NCBI RefSeq assembly: GCF_017743975.1
Contig: NZ_JAGHRC010000001.1
Location: 558,001 to 622,000, forward strand
Direction: 5' to 3'
From: Ruegeria sp. R14_0
GTDB taxonomy: Bacteria > Pseudomonadota > Alphaproteobacteria > Rhodobacterales > Rhodobacteraceae
DNA length: 64,000 nucleotides
Shown here: piece by piece, positions 1 to 8,466 of the stretch
Position numbering within the stretch: the first letter of the stretch is position 1
Layout of the letters: each line of letters opens with the position of its first letter
The notes under the pieces: generated by a model
The model's database searches: none
Seen by the model: only the letters and a program-made list of their open reading frames with translations
What the model was told of the DNA's origin: nothing
Translations under genes and position numbers: made by a program

Positions 1-1344
1 TATGTGGCTGCTATCCGTGCCGCACAGCTGGGACTGAAAACAGCCGTAGTTGAACGCGAACATCTGGGCGGCATCTGCCTCAATTGGGGATGCATCCCGA
101 CAAAGGCACTTCTGCGGTCGTCCGAAGTGTTCCACTTGATGGAGCGCGCCAAGGATTTTGGCCTGAGCGCAGACAAGATCGACTATGACCTGGACGCGGT
201 AGTAAAACGCTCGCGCGGGGTAGCCAAGCAGCTGACAAGCGGTGTGGGTCACCTTCTGAAAAAGAACAAGGTCACCGTCATCATGGGTGAGGCAACGATC
301 CCCGCGAAAGGCAAAGTCAGCGTCAAAACCGACAAGGGTAACGAAGAGCTGACGGCCAAGAATGTTATTCTCGCCACCGGTGCCCGCGCTCGCGAACTGC
401 CAGGGCTTGAGGCGGACGGCGATCTCGTCTGGACATACAAACATGCGCTTATGCCGCCGCGTATGCCCAAGAAGCTTCTGGTTATCGGGTCCGGCGCGAT
501 CGGGATCGAATTCGCCAGCTTCTACAACACGCTTGGTGCAGATACGACCGTTGTCGAAGTCATGGACCGTGTTCTGCCGGTCGAAGACGCCGAAATCAGC
601 GCCTTTGCCAAGAAAGCTTTCACCAAGCAGGGCATGAAGATCATGGAAAAGGCGATGGTCAAGCAATTGGACCGGGCCAAGGGTAAGGTCACCGCCCATA
701 TCGAAACCGGCGGCAAGGTCGAAAAGCACGAGTTTGATACCGTGATCTCGGCTGTTGGGATCGTAGGCAATGTCGAAAACCTCGGGCTCGAAGCTCTGGG
801 CGTCAAGATCGATCGGACCCACGTGGTTACAGATGAGTATTGCCGCACGGGTGTCGACGGCCTCTATGCAATTGGTGACATCGCGGGCGCGCCTTGGCTT
901 GCACACAAGGCCAGCCACGAAGGTGTCATGGTCGCCGAACTTATTGCTGGCCAGCATGCGCATCCCGTAAAACCCGAAAGCATCGCGGGATGCACCTATT
1001 GCCAACCGCAGGTCGCATCGGTCGGATACACGGAAGCAAAGGCAAAAGAACTTGGCTATGAGGTCAAGGTCGGCAAGTTCCCCTTCATCGGCAATGGGAA
1101 GGCGATTGCTTTGGGTGAACCTGAAGGGCTGATCAAAACCGTTTTCGACGCAAAAACCGGTGAGTTGCTGGGGGCGCACATGATCGGCGCAGAGGTTACC
1201 GAATTGATTCAGGGCTATGTCGTCGGTCGACAGTTGGAAACCACGGAAGAAGACCTGATGAACACGGTCTTCCCGCATCCGACGCTGTCAGAGATGATGC
1301 ATGAAAGCGTGCTGGACGCCTATGGGCGTGTGATCCACATGTAA
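1..1344 (+). CDS. lpdA: Dihydrolipoyl dehydrogenase, 5' end outside the window
   Basis: This is the E3 flavoprotein that reoxidises dihydrolipoamide with NAD+ in 2-oxoacid dehydrogenase complexes. The frame is open from base 1 (Tyr-Val-Ala-Ala-Ile-Arg), which matches the residues after the N-terminal FAD glycine motif, so roughly 15-20 codons lie upstream. The redox-active disulphide is visible as GGICLNWGCIPTK, followed by the NAD-binding glycine motif (VIGSGAIGIEFAS), the FAD-binding YAIGD segment and the C-terminal HPTLSE motif carrying the catalytic His-Glu pair. About 447 residues are present. The GTG at base 4 is an internal valine codon, not the start. In roseobacters such a gene usually ends a pdhAB-aceF-lpdA operon, but the upstream genes are not visible here. 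A GC hairpin and repeat follow the stop codon. Confidence 0.93.
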   Translation, partial: YVAAIRAAQLGLKTAVVEREHLGGICLNWGCIPTKALLRSSEVFHLMERAKDFGLSADKIDYDLDAVVKRSRGVAKQLTSGVGHLLKKNKVTVIMGEATIPAKGKVSVKTDKGNEELTAKNVILATGARARELPGLEADGDLVWTYKHALMPPRMPKKLLVIGSGAIGIEFASFYNTLGADTTVVEVMDRVLPVEDAEISAFAKKAFTKQGMKIMEKAMVKQLDRAKGKVTAHIETGGKVEKHEFDTVISAVGIVGNVENLGLEALGVKIDRTHVVTDEYCRTGVDGLYAIGDIAGAPWLAHKASHEGVMVAELIAGQHAHPVKPESIAGCTYCQPQVASVGYTEAKAKELGYEVKVGKFPFIGNGKAIALGEPEGLIKTVFDAKTGELLGAHMIGAEVTELIQGYVVGRQLETTEEDLMNTVFPHPTLSEMMHESVLDAYGRVIHM

Positions 1345-1347
1345 AAA

Positions 1348-1408
1348 GGGGGCTCTGCCCCCGCCGCCCTGCGGGCGTCTCCCCCGGGATATTTTCAGCC
1401 AGATGAAG
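1348..1408 (+). repeat. 3'-end repeat element after lpdA: GC hairpin plus ATATTTT/CCAGATGAAG core
   Basis: Three bases after the lpdA stop there is a perfect hairpin GGGGGC-tct-GCCCCC (1348-1362) and a second GC-rich inverted segment, then the core GGGATATTTT followed by CAGCCAGATGAAG (1386-1408). The same arrangement of stop codon, GC hairpin and core recurs elsewhere in this window. It probably works as a terminator, the T-run of the core standing in for the U-tract. This copy faces an inverted copy that serves the convergent peptidase gene. Confidence 0.75.
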
Positions 1409-1422
1409 CAAGGGATCCTTTA

Positions 1423-1466
1423 TTCATCTGGCCTCAAATATCCCGGAGCGCGAGGCAGAGCCTCGC
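1423..1466 (-). repeat. 3'-end repeat element after the M20 peptidase gene, inverted copy
   Basis: Read on the minus strand, the peptidase stop is followed by a perfect hairpin GCGAGGC-tct-GCCTCGC (1466-1450) and then the repeat core with CCGGGATATTT and GGCCAGATGAA (1446-1423). Together with the plus-strand copy at 1386-1408 it forms an interrupted inverted repeat that could fold into one long hairpin between the two convergent genes. Confidence 0.75.
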
Positions 1467-1473
1467 AAAAGTT

Positions 1474-2859
1474 CTATTTGTTCAATGCGTCCAAAATACG
1501 GGCCCAGGACCGGATGCCCTTGTGGTAGCTTTTTACATCATACTTTTCGTTGGGTGAATGGATAGCATCGTCGTCATTGGCGTAGCCGACCAGCATTGAA
1601 TCCAGGCCAAGAACGGTATCGAAGTAACCAACAACCGGAATTGATCCGCCCATTCCTGTAAAGACCGCCTCACGGTCCCATTCATCGGACAGCGCGCCGC
1701 GGGCCGCTTCGAATTCGGGGCGGTCGAGGTTCATGACGGATGCAGGTGAGCCTTCGAGGTCGTTGTCCCAGACAACCTTTGCGTCTGGAGAAAGGCGATC
1801 TTCGACGTGTTTGCGGATTTTGTCGCGCAGCGCGTCGGGGTCCATATCGCCCACAAGGCGGCAGGTGATTTTGCAATGTGCCTCGGAGGGGATCACGGTC
1901 TTGGAGCCTGCGCCGTTGTAGCCGCCCCAAAGGCCGTTCACTTCCAGCGTCGGGCGCGCCCATTGCTGTTCCAGCGTGGAATAGCCTTTTTCGCCATGTG
2001 GTTGGGAGTAGCCGACCGAATTCAGGTATTCAGCTTCATTGAACCCGCAGTTTTCCCATTGGCGCAACTGCTCGGCGGGCACTTCGTGGACGCCTTCATA
2101 AAAACCGTCGACGGCGACCCGACCGGTTTCGTCGTCATAGAAGGATGCGACGATCTTGGACAACTCGCGCAGAGGGTTCAGGCCGGGGCCGCCATAGTGG
2201 CCCGAGTGCAGATCGATGCGGGGGCCGATGATGGTAAACTCATCCTTGAGCATACCGCGCAGTTGCGACGCGATGGACGGCACGCCGCGTGAGACCATCG
2301 AGGTGTCGCAGACCAGTGCCAGATCGGCTTTCAGCTCGTCTTTGTTGGCCTCGAGGAAAGGGACCAGCGAGGGCGAGCCGGATTCTTCTTCGCCTTCGAA
2401 GAAAAACGTGATGCGACAGGGCGGGGTGCCGTTAACAGCCTTCCACGCACGGCAGGCCTCGACAAAGGTCATCAGCTGGCCCTTGTCGTCCGACGAGCCA
2501 CGGCCACGGATGACCTGACCGTTTTCAGTGTCTTCCAGTGCCGGGTCAAACGGGTCGCGCTTCCATAGTTCGAGCGGGTCAACCGGCTGCACGTCATAGT
2601 GGCCATAGAACAGGACGTGCGGGGCGTCGCCGTCTTCGCCCACATGGCCAACGACCATCGGGTGCCCGGTTGTCAGCCGTTTTTCGGCGGCGATGCCGAT
2701 GCTTTGCAGGTCGGCGACAAGCCAGTCGGCGGCCTGTTCGACCTGCTCGTTATAGGCAGGGTCGGTTGAAATCGACGGGATGCGCAGAAACTCCATCAGC
2801 CGGTCGATGGATGTGGACAGATCGGCGTCGATCCTGCTCAGAACAGCGTCTAGTGACAT
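1474..2859 (-). CDS. M20 family dipeptidase (ArgE/DapE/ACY1-type metallopeptidase)
   Basis: This is a cytoplasmic two-metal peptidase of 461 residues that probably hydrolyses dipeptides. The family metal ligands are visible: H87 and D89 in FYGHYDVQP, the bridging aspartate in GSSDDKGQ near 124, the catalytic and metal glutamates in FEGEEESGS near 156-158, D185 in LVCDTSM, and a C-terminal histidine in AIHSPNEKYD. The dimerisation (lid) domain lies between about residues 200 and 320. There is no signal peptide. The ATG start has the Shine-Dalgarno-like GGAGACGCTC just upstream. The gene is monocistronic and convergent with lpdA. The substrate cannot be told from sequence; related proteins include carnosinase-like and beta-Ala-Xaa dipeptidases. 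Confidence 0.88.
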   Translation of the reverse strand: MSLDAVLSRIDADLSTSIDRLMEFLRIPSISTDPAYNEQVEQAADWLVADLQSIGIAAEKRLTTGHPMVVGHVGEDGDAPHVLFYGHYDVQPVDPLELWKRDPFDPALEDTENGQVIRGRGSSDDKGQLMTFVEACRAWKAVNGTPPCRITFFFEGEEESGSPSLVPFLEANKDELKADLALVCDTSMVSRGVPSIASQLRGMLKDEFTIIGPRIDLHSGHYGGPGLNPLRELSKIVASFYDDETGRVAVDGFYEGVHEVPAEQLRQWENCGFNEAEYLNSVGYSQPHGEKGYSTLEQQWARPTLEVNGLWGGYNGAGSKTVIPSEAHCKITCRLVGDMDPDALRDKIRKHVEDRLSPDAKVVWDNDLEGSPASVMNLDRPEFEAARGALSDEWDREAVFTGMGGSIPVVGYFDTVLGLDSMLVGYANDDDAIHSPNEKYDVKSYHKGIRSWARILDALNK

Positions 2860-3193
2860 GAGCGTCTCCTGAATGGTCGTGAATTGCAGCGGAACCTAAC
2901 AGCACCGGCAGCGCCGTCCAGCCTGTATCAGCAGGAAATCGGTGATAAGATAGGAAACCTGTTTCAGGTCGCAGGGTTGCCTGCGTCGTTTCCTCGCGTC
3001 CGATGGCCGTAACTTTACTTGTCGAAAGGCGCGATCAGGGATAATTGATGCAGATCAAAGTTGCGACTCCGAGATTGACGCTAGGCACGTTATTCTAGGG
3101 GAAGCGACACCGAAGGGACAGCAAAGCCTGTCATCTGAGGGAACAACGGGTTCGGCAAACAAACGCAAATGTCGGGCGCAGAAGGAGAAACCG
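2860..3193. other. Intergenic region between the divergent peptidase gene and hemA
   Basis: These 334 bases hold no convincing open reading frame. They contain a perfect FNR/FnrL box at 3045-3058 and the hemA Shine-Dalgarno GAAGGAGAAA just before the GTG start. A clean -35/-10 pair for hemA could not be chosen by eye; TATTCT at 3091 is one possible -10. Confidence 0.6.
3045..3058 (+). promoter_or_regulatory. FnrL (FNR/CRP-type) binding site upstream of hemA
   Basis: The sequence TTGAT-GCAG-ATCAA is a perfect match to the FNR consensus TTGAT-N4-ATCAA. Its centre is about 142 bases before the hemA start codon. In Rhodobacter, FnrL is known to activate hemA when oxygen is low, so the site predicts oxygen-regulated tetrapyrrole synthesis. 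The transcription start is not known, so whether the site is class I or class II cannot be judged. Confidence 0.85.
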
Positions 3194-4417
3194 GTGGATT
3201 ATACTGCTCAGCTCGATACGGCGATAGCCAAGCTGCATGATGAAGGTCGCTACCGGACCTTTATTGATATCGAACGCCGGAATGGTCATTTCCCGCACGC
3301 CGTACGGACACGCCCTGACGGGTCACAGCAGAACATCACTGTGTGGTGTGGCAATGACTATCTTGGGATGGGGCAGCATCCGGTCGTTCTGGAAGCCATG
3401 CACGAAGCGGTTGACGCTGCAGGTGCCGGTTCGGGCGGAACCCGTAACATCTCGGGCACGACGGTGTATCACAAGCGTCTTGAGGCTGAGTTGGCCGATC
3501 TGCACGGCAAGGAATCCGCCTTGTTGTTCACCAGTGCATATATCGCGAACGACGCGACGCTCAGCACGCTGCCCAAGCTGTTCCCCGGGCTGATCATCTA
3601 TTCTGACGCGCTGAACCATGCCTCGATGATCGAAGGTGTGCGCCGCAACGGCGGTGCCAAGCGGATTTTCCGTCATAATGACGTCGCCCACCTGCGTGAA
3701 CTGCTCGAGGCTGACGACCCTGCGGCCCCCAAGTTGATCGCCTTCGAATCCGTCTATTCGATGGACGGCGATTTTGGCCCGATCGAAGAGATTTGTGATC
3801 TGGCAGACGAGTTTGGCGCTCTGACTTATATCGACGAAGTGCACGCGGTTGGCATGTACGGCCAGCGTGGTGGCGGTGTGACCGAGCGTGATCGTCTGGC
3901 CCATCGCATCGACATCATCAACGGAACGCTGGCCAAAGCCTATGGCGTAATGGGCGGCTATATCGCGGCAAGCGAGAAAATGTGTGACGCCGTGCGGTCT
4001 TATGCTCCGGGCTTCATCTTTACGACCTCTCTGCCGCCAGCGGTGGCGGCGGGTGCTGCGGCTTCGGTTGCCTATCTCAAGAGCGCGCCAGAACTGCGCG
4101 AACAGCACCAGACCCAAGCCAAGATCCTCAAGCTGCGTCTGAAAGGGATGGGCTTGCCCCTGATCGATCACGGCAGCCACATTGTTCCGGTGATCGTAGG
4201 TGACCCGGTGCATACCAAAATTCTCAGCGACCGGCTGCTGGATGACTATGGAATCTACGTTCAGCCGATCAACTTCCCCACTGTGCCGCGCGGCACAGAG
4301 CGTCTGCGGTTTACCCCGTCGCCGGTTCACGGACCGGGTGAAATGAACCGTTTGATCCAAGCGATGGACGAACTTTGGTCACATTGTGCGCTAAATCGCG
4401 CCGAACTTGCAGGTTAA
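3194..4417 (+). CDS. hemA: 5-aminolevulinate synthase
   Basis: This enzyme condenses succinyl-CoA and glycine to 5-aminolevulinate with pyridoxal phosphate, the first step of tetrapyrrole synthesis by the Shemin route used in alphaproteobacteria. It has 407 residues, the usual bacterial length. The cofactor lysine is K248 in [14 protein letters not shown], the numbering known for the Rhodobacter enzyme; D214 and H217 (IDEVHAVG) contact the cofactor, and the glycine-rich GAGSGGTRN region is intact. The start is GTG at 3194, supported by GAAGGAGAAA seven or so bases upstream. A perfect FnrL box in the upstream region suggests control by oxygen. The gene stands alone, not within a bacteriochlorophyll cluster. 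Confidence 0.96.
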   Translation: MDYTAQLDTAIAKLHDEGRYRTFIDIERRNGHFPHAVRTRPDGSQQNITVWCGNDYLGMGQHPVVLEAMHEAVDAAGAGSGGTRNISGTTVYHKRLEAELADLHGKESALLFTSAYIANDATLSTLPKLFPGLIIYSDALNHASMIEGVRRNGGAKRIFRHNDVAHLRELLEADDPAAPKLIAFESVYSMDGDFGPIEEICDLADEFGALTYIDEVHAVGMYGQRGGGVTERDRLAHRIDIINGTLAKAYGVMGGYIAASEKMCDAVRSYAPGFIFTTSLPPAVAAGAAASVAYLKSAPELREQHQTQAKILKLRLKGMGLPLIDHGSHIVPVIVGDPVHTKILSDRLLDDYGIYVQPINFPTVPRGTERLRFTPSPVHGPGEMNRLIQAMDELWSHCALNRAELAG

Positions 4418-4546
4418 CCTCACGCCAAAGTGTGCAATACGCTTGTCGCGTGTTAAGCTTATCCTAACAAAAGGGACGCACGAATCGTTATGGGATCGAT
4501 TCGTCGTTAGCGTGTAACGCGCAGAAGGCAGAATGGGGCAGCAGGA

Positions 4547-5761
4547 ATGATTGGGCGCAGATCACAGCGCGATTCCGAAGACGACACAGACGTCCGGCCA
4601 AAGGGCTTCGACGACTATGAAGTGCGGCTTGGCGACAGAATGCGTGGTGAGCGCGCGACAATGGGCAAGTCCCTTCTGGATGTTCAGCGCGAACTGCGGA
4701 TCAAAGCCAACTACATTGCTGCCATAGAAGACGCTGATCCCGATGCGTTTGACACACCCGGCTTTATCGCCGGGTATGTGCGTTCTTATGCCCGTTATCT
4801 GGGTATGAACCCGGACGAGACTTTTGCCACCTTCTGTGCCGAAAGCGGGTTTGAAGTGGCGCATGGCATGTCCGCCGAGGCATCGGTCGTACGCAAACCA
4901 TCTGGTGGTTTGCCTGCGCGCGGACCGATGGGGCGCGATCCGTTCATCTCTCCGAATACGCCATATGTTCCTGGCCGGGAGTCTCTGGTCAGTCAGATCG
5001 AACCGCGCGCGATTGGGTCGTCTTTGGTTCTGCTGGCCGTGATTTGCGGTATTGGCTACGGCGGCTGGTCGGTCCTGAACCGAATCCAGCAGGTTCAGGT
5101 CAGCCCGGTCGAACAAGCACCCGTCGTTCTGTCCGATCTTGATCCGCTGGACGCGGCGCGTGCTCCGCTCGAACTGGCAGAGGCAGCAGATTCCGCTGCG
5201 CCAACGCCCGAAGCGCTGGACCGCCTCTATCGCCCGCAGGCGTTGGATGTGCCGGTTCTCGTGGCCCGGGATGCCCCCATCGCCACTCTGGATCCGCGCA
5301 CCGTTGGCACATTCCGCCCACCCGAGCCGCCGAAGGTCGAAGTGGCCGAAGTGCACACGGTGGAACGCCCCACCTTGCCACAGGTCGTCGAACAGGTAGA
5401 CACCGCGTTGAGAATCGTAGCGGTCGCGCCGTCCTGGATGCGCATCCGCGCTGCAGATGGCAGCGTTCTGTTCGAAGGCACCCTGGGTACGGTCGAACAG
5501 GGCAGCACGTTTGAAATTCCCCTGACCGAAGAGCCGCCCCAACTGCGCGCGGGGGCTTCGGGCTCTGTCTATTTCTCGATGAATGGCGCGCATTACGGCC
5601 CCGTTGGTGCACCGGGTACGGTGACCAAAGGTGTTGTGCTGTCCAAGGATGCGGTTTCCGAACGTTATGAGGTTGCCGATCTCGAGGCCGAGCAGAACAG
5701 CGCACTCAAGCAGTTGGTAGCGGAACTTCAGGCACAGGTCACCGAAGCCCCGGCCGAGTGA
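4547..5761 (+). CDS. RodZ-like helix-turn-helix/DUF4115 membrane protein
   Basis: This 404-residue protein has the RodZ layout: a cytoplasmic HTH_25 domain at about residues 27-95, one membrane segment at 157-174 (SSLVLLAVICGIGYGGWS), a low-complexity Pro/Ala/Glu linker and a periplasmic DUF4115 domain at about 285-370. RodZ couples MreB to the cell-wall elongation machinery, and a rodZ-ispG neighbourhood is widespread in proteobacteria, as here. The start ATG is preceded by GCAGGA. The N-terminal extension of about 25 residues is charged and probably disordered. A near-CtrA motif (TTAA-N7-CTAA, 4453-4467) lies upstream but has one mismatch and is not relied upon. Confidence 0.82.
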   Translation: MIGRRSQRDSEDDTDVRPKGFDDYEVRLGDRMRGERATMGKSLLDVQRELRIKANYIAAIEDADPDAFDTPGFIAGYVRSYARYLGMNPDETFATFCAESGFEVAHGMSAEASVVRKPSGGLPARGPMGRDPFISPNTPYVPGRESLVSQIEPRAIGSSLVLLAVICGIGYGGWSVLNRIQQVQVSPVEQAPVVLSDLDPLDAARAPLELAEAADSAAPTPEALDRLYRPQALDVPVLVARDAPIATLDPRTVGTFRPPEPPKVEVAEVHTVERPTLPQVVEQVDTALRIVAVAPSWMRIRAADGSVLFEGTLGTVEQGSTFEIPLTEEPPQLRAGASGSVYFSMNGAHYGPVGAPGTVTKGVVLSKDAVSERYEVADLEAEQNSALKQLVAELQAQVTEAPAE

Positions 5762-5831
5762 TCTGGCCATTGCGGTAGCCGGGTAGGCGGACTATCTAAG
5801 ACGCAACTCTGGCAGCTTTGGACCCGTCCTC

Positions 5832-6953
5832 ATGTCTCTCAATCACGTTCGCCCGTGGAAGAACATCTATCGCCGTAAATCCCGCCAGATCATGGTCGGA
5901 AACGTCCCCGTCGGGGGTGACGCGCCCATCGCTGTTCAGACGATGACCAACACGCTGACAACGGATGTGGCAGCGACCGTGGCGCAGGTTCAGGCCGCTG
6001 CCGAAGCGGGCGCGGACATTGTGCGTGTGTCCGTCCCCGATGAGGCGTCGTCGAAAGCCCTGAAAGAGATTGTGCGCGAAAGCCCGGTGCCCATCGTGGC
6101 GGACATTCACTTCCACTACCGCCGCGGGATCGAGGCCGCCGAGGCCGGGGCCGCTTGTCTGCGGATCAACCCGGGCAATATCGGCAGCGAGGACCGCGTG
6201 AAAGAGGTCATTCAGGCCGCGCGCGACCACAATTGCTCGATCCGTATTGGTGTGAACGCAGGCAGTCTGGAAAAGCACCTGCTTGAGAAATACGGCGAGC
6301 CGTGCCCCGACGCGATGGTCGAAAGCGGGTTGGAACATATCCGTATCCTGCAGGACAACGATTTCCACGAATTCAAGATCAGCGTGAAAGCCAGCGATGT
6401 TTTCCTGTCTGCTGCGGCCTATCAGGGCATCGCCGAGGCCACCGACGCACCGATCCACCTTGGGATTACCGAGGCCGGCGGGCTTGTGTCCGGCACCATC
6501 AAATCAGCGATTGGTCTGGGCAATCTGTTGTGGATGGGCATCGGCGACACGATCCGTGTCAGCCTGTCTGCCGATCCGGTCGAAGAGGTCAAGGTCGGCT
6601 ATGAAATTCTCAAATCCCTTGGCCTGCGCCATCGCGGTGTGAACATCATCTCGTGCCCCTCCTGCGCGCGGCAGGGTTTTGACGTGATCAAGACTGTCGA
6701 GGCTTTGGAGCAACGGTTAGAACACATCAAAACTCCGATGAGCCTGTCGATCATCGGGTGCGTGGTGAACGGCCCGGGTGAGGCACTGATGACCGACGTG
6801 GGCTTTACTGGCGGCGGGGCAGGGTCAGGTATGGTCTATCTGGCGGGCAAGGCCAGCCACAAGATGTCCAACGATCAGATGATCGAGCACATCGTTGAAG
6901 AGGTCGAGAAGAAGGCGGCAGAACTGGGCGCGACGCGTGAGGCGGCGGAGTAA
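5832..6953 (+). CDS. ispG: 4-Hydroxy-3-methylbut-2-enyl diphosphate synthase
   Basis: IspG (GcpE) reductively opens methylerythritol cyclodiphosphate to HMBPP in the MEP isoprenoid pathway. It has 373 residues, the length of the short bacterial form. The N-terminal TIM-barrel part carries the [16 protein letters not shown] segment typical of the family. The C-terminal [4Fe-4S] domain shows the three cysteine ligands in [12 protein letters not shown] and [11 protein letters not shown]. It lies 70 bases after rodZ and is probably cotranscribed. The ribosome site is weak. The stop codon is only seven bases from the stop of the convergent Rieske-like gene, with no obvious terminator between them. 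Confidence 0.96.
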   Translation: MSLNHVRPWKNIYRRKSRQIMVGNVPVGGDAPIAVQTMTNTLTTDVAATVAQVQAAAEAGADIVRVSVPDEASSKALKEIVRESPVPIVADIHFHYRRGIEAAEAGAACLRINPGNIGSEDRVKEVIQAARDHNCSIRIGVNAGSLEKHLLEKYGEPCPDAMVESGLEHIRILQDNDFHEFKISVKASDVFLSAAAYQGIAEATDAPIHLGITEAGGLVSGTIKSAIGLGNLLWMGIGDTIRVSLSADPVEEVKVGYEILKSLGLRHRGVNIISCPSCARQGFDVIKTVEALEQRLEHIKTPMSLSIIGCVVNGPGEALMTDVGFTGGGAGSGMVYLAGKASHKMSNDQMIEHIVEEVEKKAAELGATREAAE

Positions 6954-6960
6954 AACCGGC

Positions 6961-7536
6961 TTATCTGGTTGCTGGCAGTCCAAAGAGTGAAATTGTTACG
7001 CGTTGCCCGTCCGGGTCGATCGTGCGGGCCGGCGCCTTCAGGTTGATGTTGGTCGGGCCCTTTTGTGGGCGGCCCAACATATCGTAGTGGACCCCAGCGC
7101 AGGGATCAAAGAACCCGTCAAAGTCGCCAGCTTTTTTTTGCACAATGCAGCCAGGCCCCGCCGTGCTGATCGGGCTGGCGATGAACCATTCGACGTTGGC
7201 GAATGCCTCTGGCTCAAGCCCCCGCTCAAGCGCGCCAGAGTTTATCGCCTCAGACCAGTCCTCTAACGGGATCGTCGGGTCAAATTGCGCCAAAGCCCTT
7301 GCCATTTCATCCTTATCCCGGCGCCAAATGACAACCGGCTTCCCCCTGAGGTTCAGGATTTTTGCGTCGCCAGGGTCCCAGCTTCCAATCTCGACGGAGG
7401 TTGCAGAGTTCGCAGCGCGGACTTTGACGTCCGCCGTGGTGGTTGTGCCTGAGAACAGGTAATACAGTCCGATTGCAAGTGTCAGCACAGCCCAAAAAGC
7501 GGTCACGTAGTAAAGGGTTACGCCTTTTGTCTTCAT
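6961..7536 (-). CDS. Membrane-anchored Rieske-like protein lacking all four [2Fe-2S] ligands
   Basis: This 191-residue protein has one N-terminal membrane anchor (residues 8-28) and then a soluble domain that reads like the bc1 complex Rieske subunit: ADVKVRAA, LRGKPVVIWRR near 63-73, and GDFDGFFDPCAGVHYD followed by GR-QKGP-NL-P near 137-170. The family's cluster boxes are CTHLGC and CPCHGSHYD. Here they read TAGPGC (125-130) and DPCAGVHYD (144-152), so both ligand cysteines and both ligand histidines are replaced by Thr125, Gly127, Asp144 and Ala147. The two cysteines that remain, C130 and C146, are the only ones in the protein and align with the structural disulphide of Rieske proteins. 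It therefore probably keeps the fold without the cluster. Function unknown; it is not beside cytochrome b or c1 genes. The homology is by eye. Confidence 0.7.
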   Translation of the reverse strand: MKTKGVTLYYVTAFWAVLTLAIGLYYLFSGTTTTADVKVRAANSATSVEIGSWDPGDAKILNLRGKPVVIWRRDKDEMARALAQFDPTIPLEDWSEAINSGALERGLEPEAFANVEWFIASPISTAGPGCIVQKKAGDFDGFFDPCAGVHYDMLGRPQKGPTNINLKAPARTIDPDGQRVTISLFGLPATR

Positions 7537-7642
7537 GTCTGCGCGCTCAAATTCTGAGTAACCAATCTATCTGTGGTTGAATGGTTATCGAAACACCCCT
7601 CCAAAGGAAAGTGCGTTTGGTAATGAAGCAGTAAGCAGAAGG

Positions 7643-7700
7643 GCCGGACCAACGATCCGGCGCTCCAGGCAAAGATGTGAAGGGGCGGCATGACCGCCCC
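7643..7700 (-). terminator. Two stem-loops downstream of the DsbA-like gene
   Basis: On the minus strand the DsbA-like stop is followed within eight bases by GGGGCGG-tcatg-CCGCCCC (7700-7682), and then by GCCGGA-tcgttgg-TCCGGC (7661-7643). Neither has a strong U-tract, but their place directly after the last gene of the pair suggests a terminator or a 3'-end stabiliser. Confidence 0.5.
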
Positions 7701-7707
7701 GTACAAG

Positions 7708-8466
7708 TTACCCGCGTTCCGCCCGAACACCGTTTGCAATCTGCAGCATTTGATCCGCAGGCAGGAAGCCGCGCAGCATTTCGGTGCCCAGCACAAAGGA
7801 AGGTGTGCCGGAAATCTGCATGCGTTGCGCCAGAGCGCGGGTACGGGTGATTTCGTCGGTCACCTGCTCGCTGTCCATCGCGGCGATGATGGCGTCGCTG
7901 TCCAGGCCCAGACCGTCCGAAATGCGGCGCAGGGCAACCTCTGACGGTTCGCCGGTGAACTCCAGCAGCGCATCGTGCACCTGTTTGTAGGCATCGTCGC
8001 CAGCAACATGCTTGGTTGCGACGGCAAAGCGCGAGGACAGGACCGAAGCGTCGCCCAAAATCGGGAATTCTTTGATCACAAGGCGGATGTTGCCGTCTTC
8101 GGCCAGCAGGCTTGCCACTTCGGGCACAGCGCGGCGGCAATAGCCACAGCGATAGTCCATGAACTCGACCAGGGTGATGTCGCCTTCGGGGTTGCCGCCC
8201 ACCCAGCTATAGCCGTCGTTGAACAGCTCTTCGGCGTTGGCGGCGACCAGATCCTTGTCAGCGGCGGCTTCAGCAGCAGCATTGCGCTGTTCCAGGATGT
8301 TGATCGCCTCGATGATCACTTCGGGATTTTCCAGCAGGTATTCGCGAACCTGCGCACCAAACTGTTCACGTTCGGCATCGCTCATGGTGCTCAGGTCCAG
8401 CGCCTGCGCGGGGCCGGTGATCAGGGAAAGCCCCAGAAGGGCGGGAGCGGCATGTCTGAGGATCAT
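7708..8466 (-). CDS. Secreted DsbA-family thiol oxidoreductase (thioredoxin fold)
   Basis: This 252-residue periplasmic protein begins with a signal peptide (residues 1-22, ending GPAQA) and has a thioredoxin-fold active site CGYC at C107-C110 in EFMDYRCGYCRRAVPEV. A helical segment rich in Ala and Glu (about 28-80) precedes the catalytic domain, as in the Com1/ScsC-like DsbA branch. The cis-proline loop is ISGTPSFVLG. The start at 8466 is set by GGAAACGG upstream, by the signal peptide, and by a four-base ATGA overlap with the M48 protease stop. The pairing suggests both act in envelope protein quality control. Whether it oxidises or isomerises disulphides cannot be told from sequence. Confidence 0.88.
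   Translation of the reverse strand: MILRHAAPALLGLSLITGPAQALDLSTMSDAEREQFGAQVREYLLENPEVIIEAINILEQRNAAAEAAADKDLVAANAEELFNDGYSWVGGNPEGDITLVEFMDYRCGYCRRAVPEVASLLAEDGNIRLVIKEFPILGDASVLSSRFAVATKHVAGDDAYKQVHDALLEFTGEPSEVALRRISDGLGLDSDAIIAAMDSEQVTDEITRTRALAQRMQISGTPSFVLGTEMLRGFLPADQMLQIANGVRAERG

Noticed and set aside
3075..3096. TTGACG with TATTCT as the hemA promoter
   Set aside because: The spacing is only ten bases, too short for a sigma-70 promoter.
3323..4360. Long antisense reading frame of 345 codons opposite hemA
   Set aside because: It follows the codon structure of hemA in the complementary strand, has a composition rich in His/Arg/Gln typical of GC-rich shadow frames, and shows no domain or ribosome site.
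4453..4468. CtrA-like site TTAA-N7-CTAAC upstream of the rodZ-like gene
   Set aside because: It has a mismatch to TTAA-N7-TTAA and such matches arise by chance; not supported without more sites.
4562..5770. 402-codon frame opposite the rodZ-like gene
   Set aside because: Rich in Cys, Arg and Gly with no known motif; a shadow of the HTH/DUF4115 gene.
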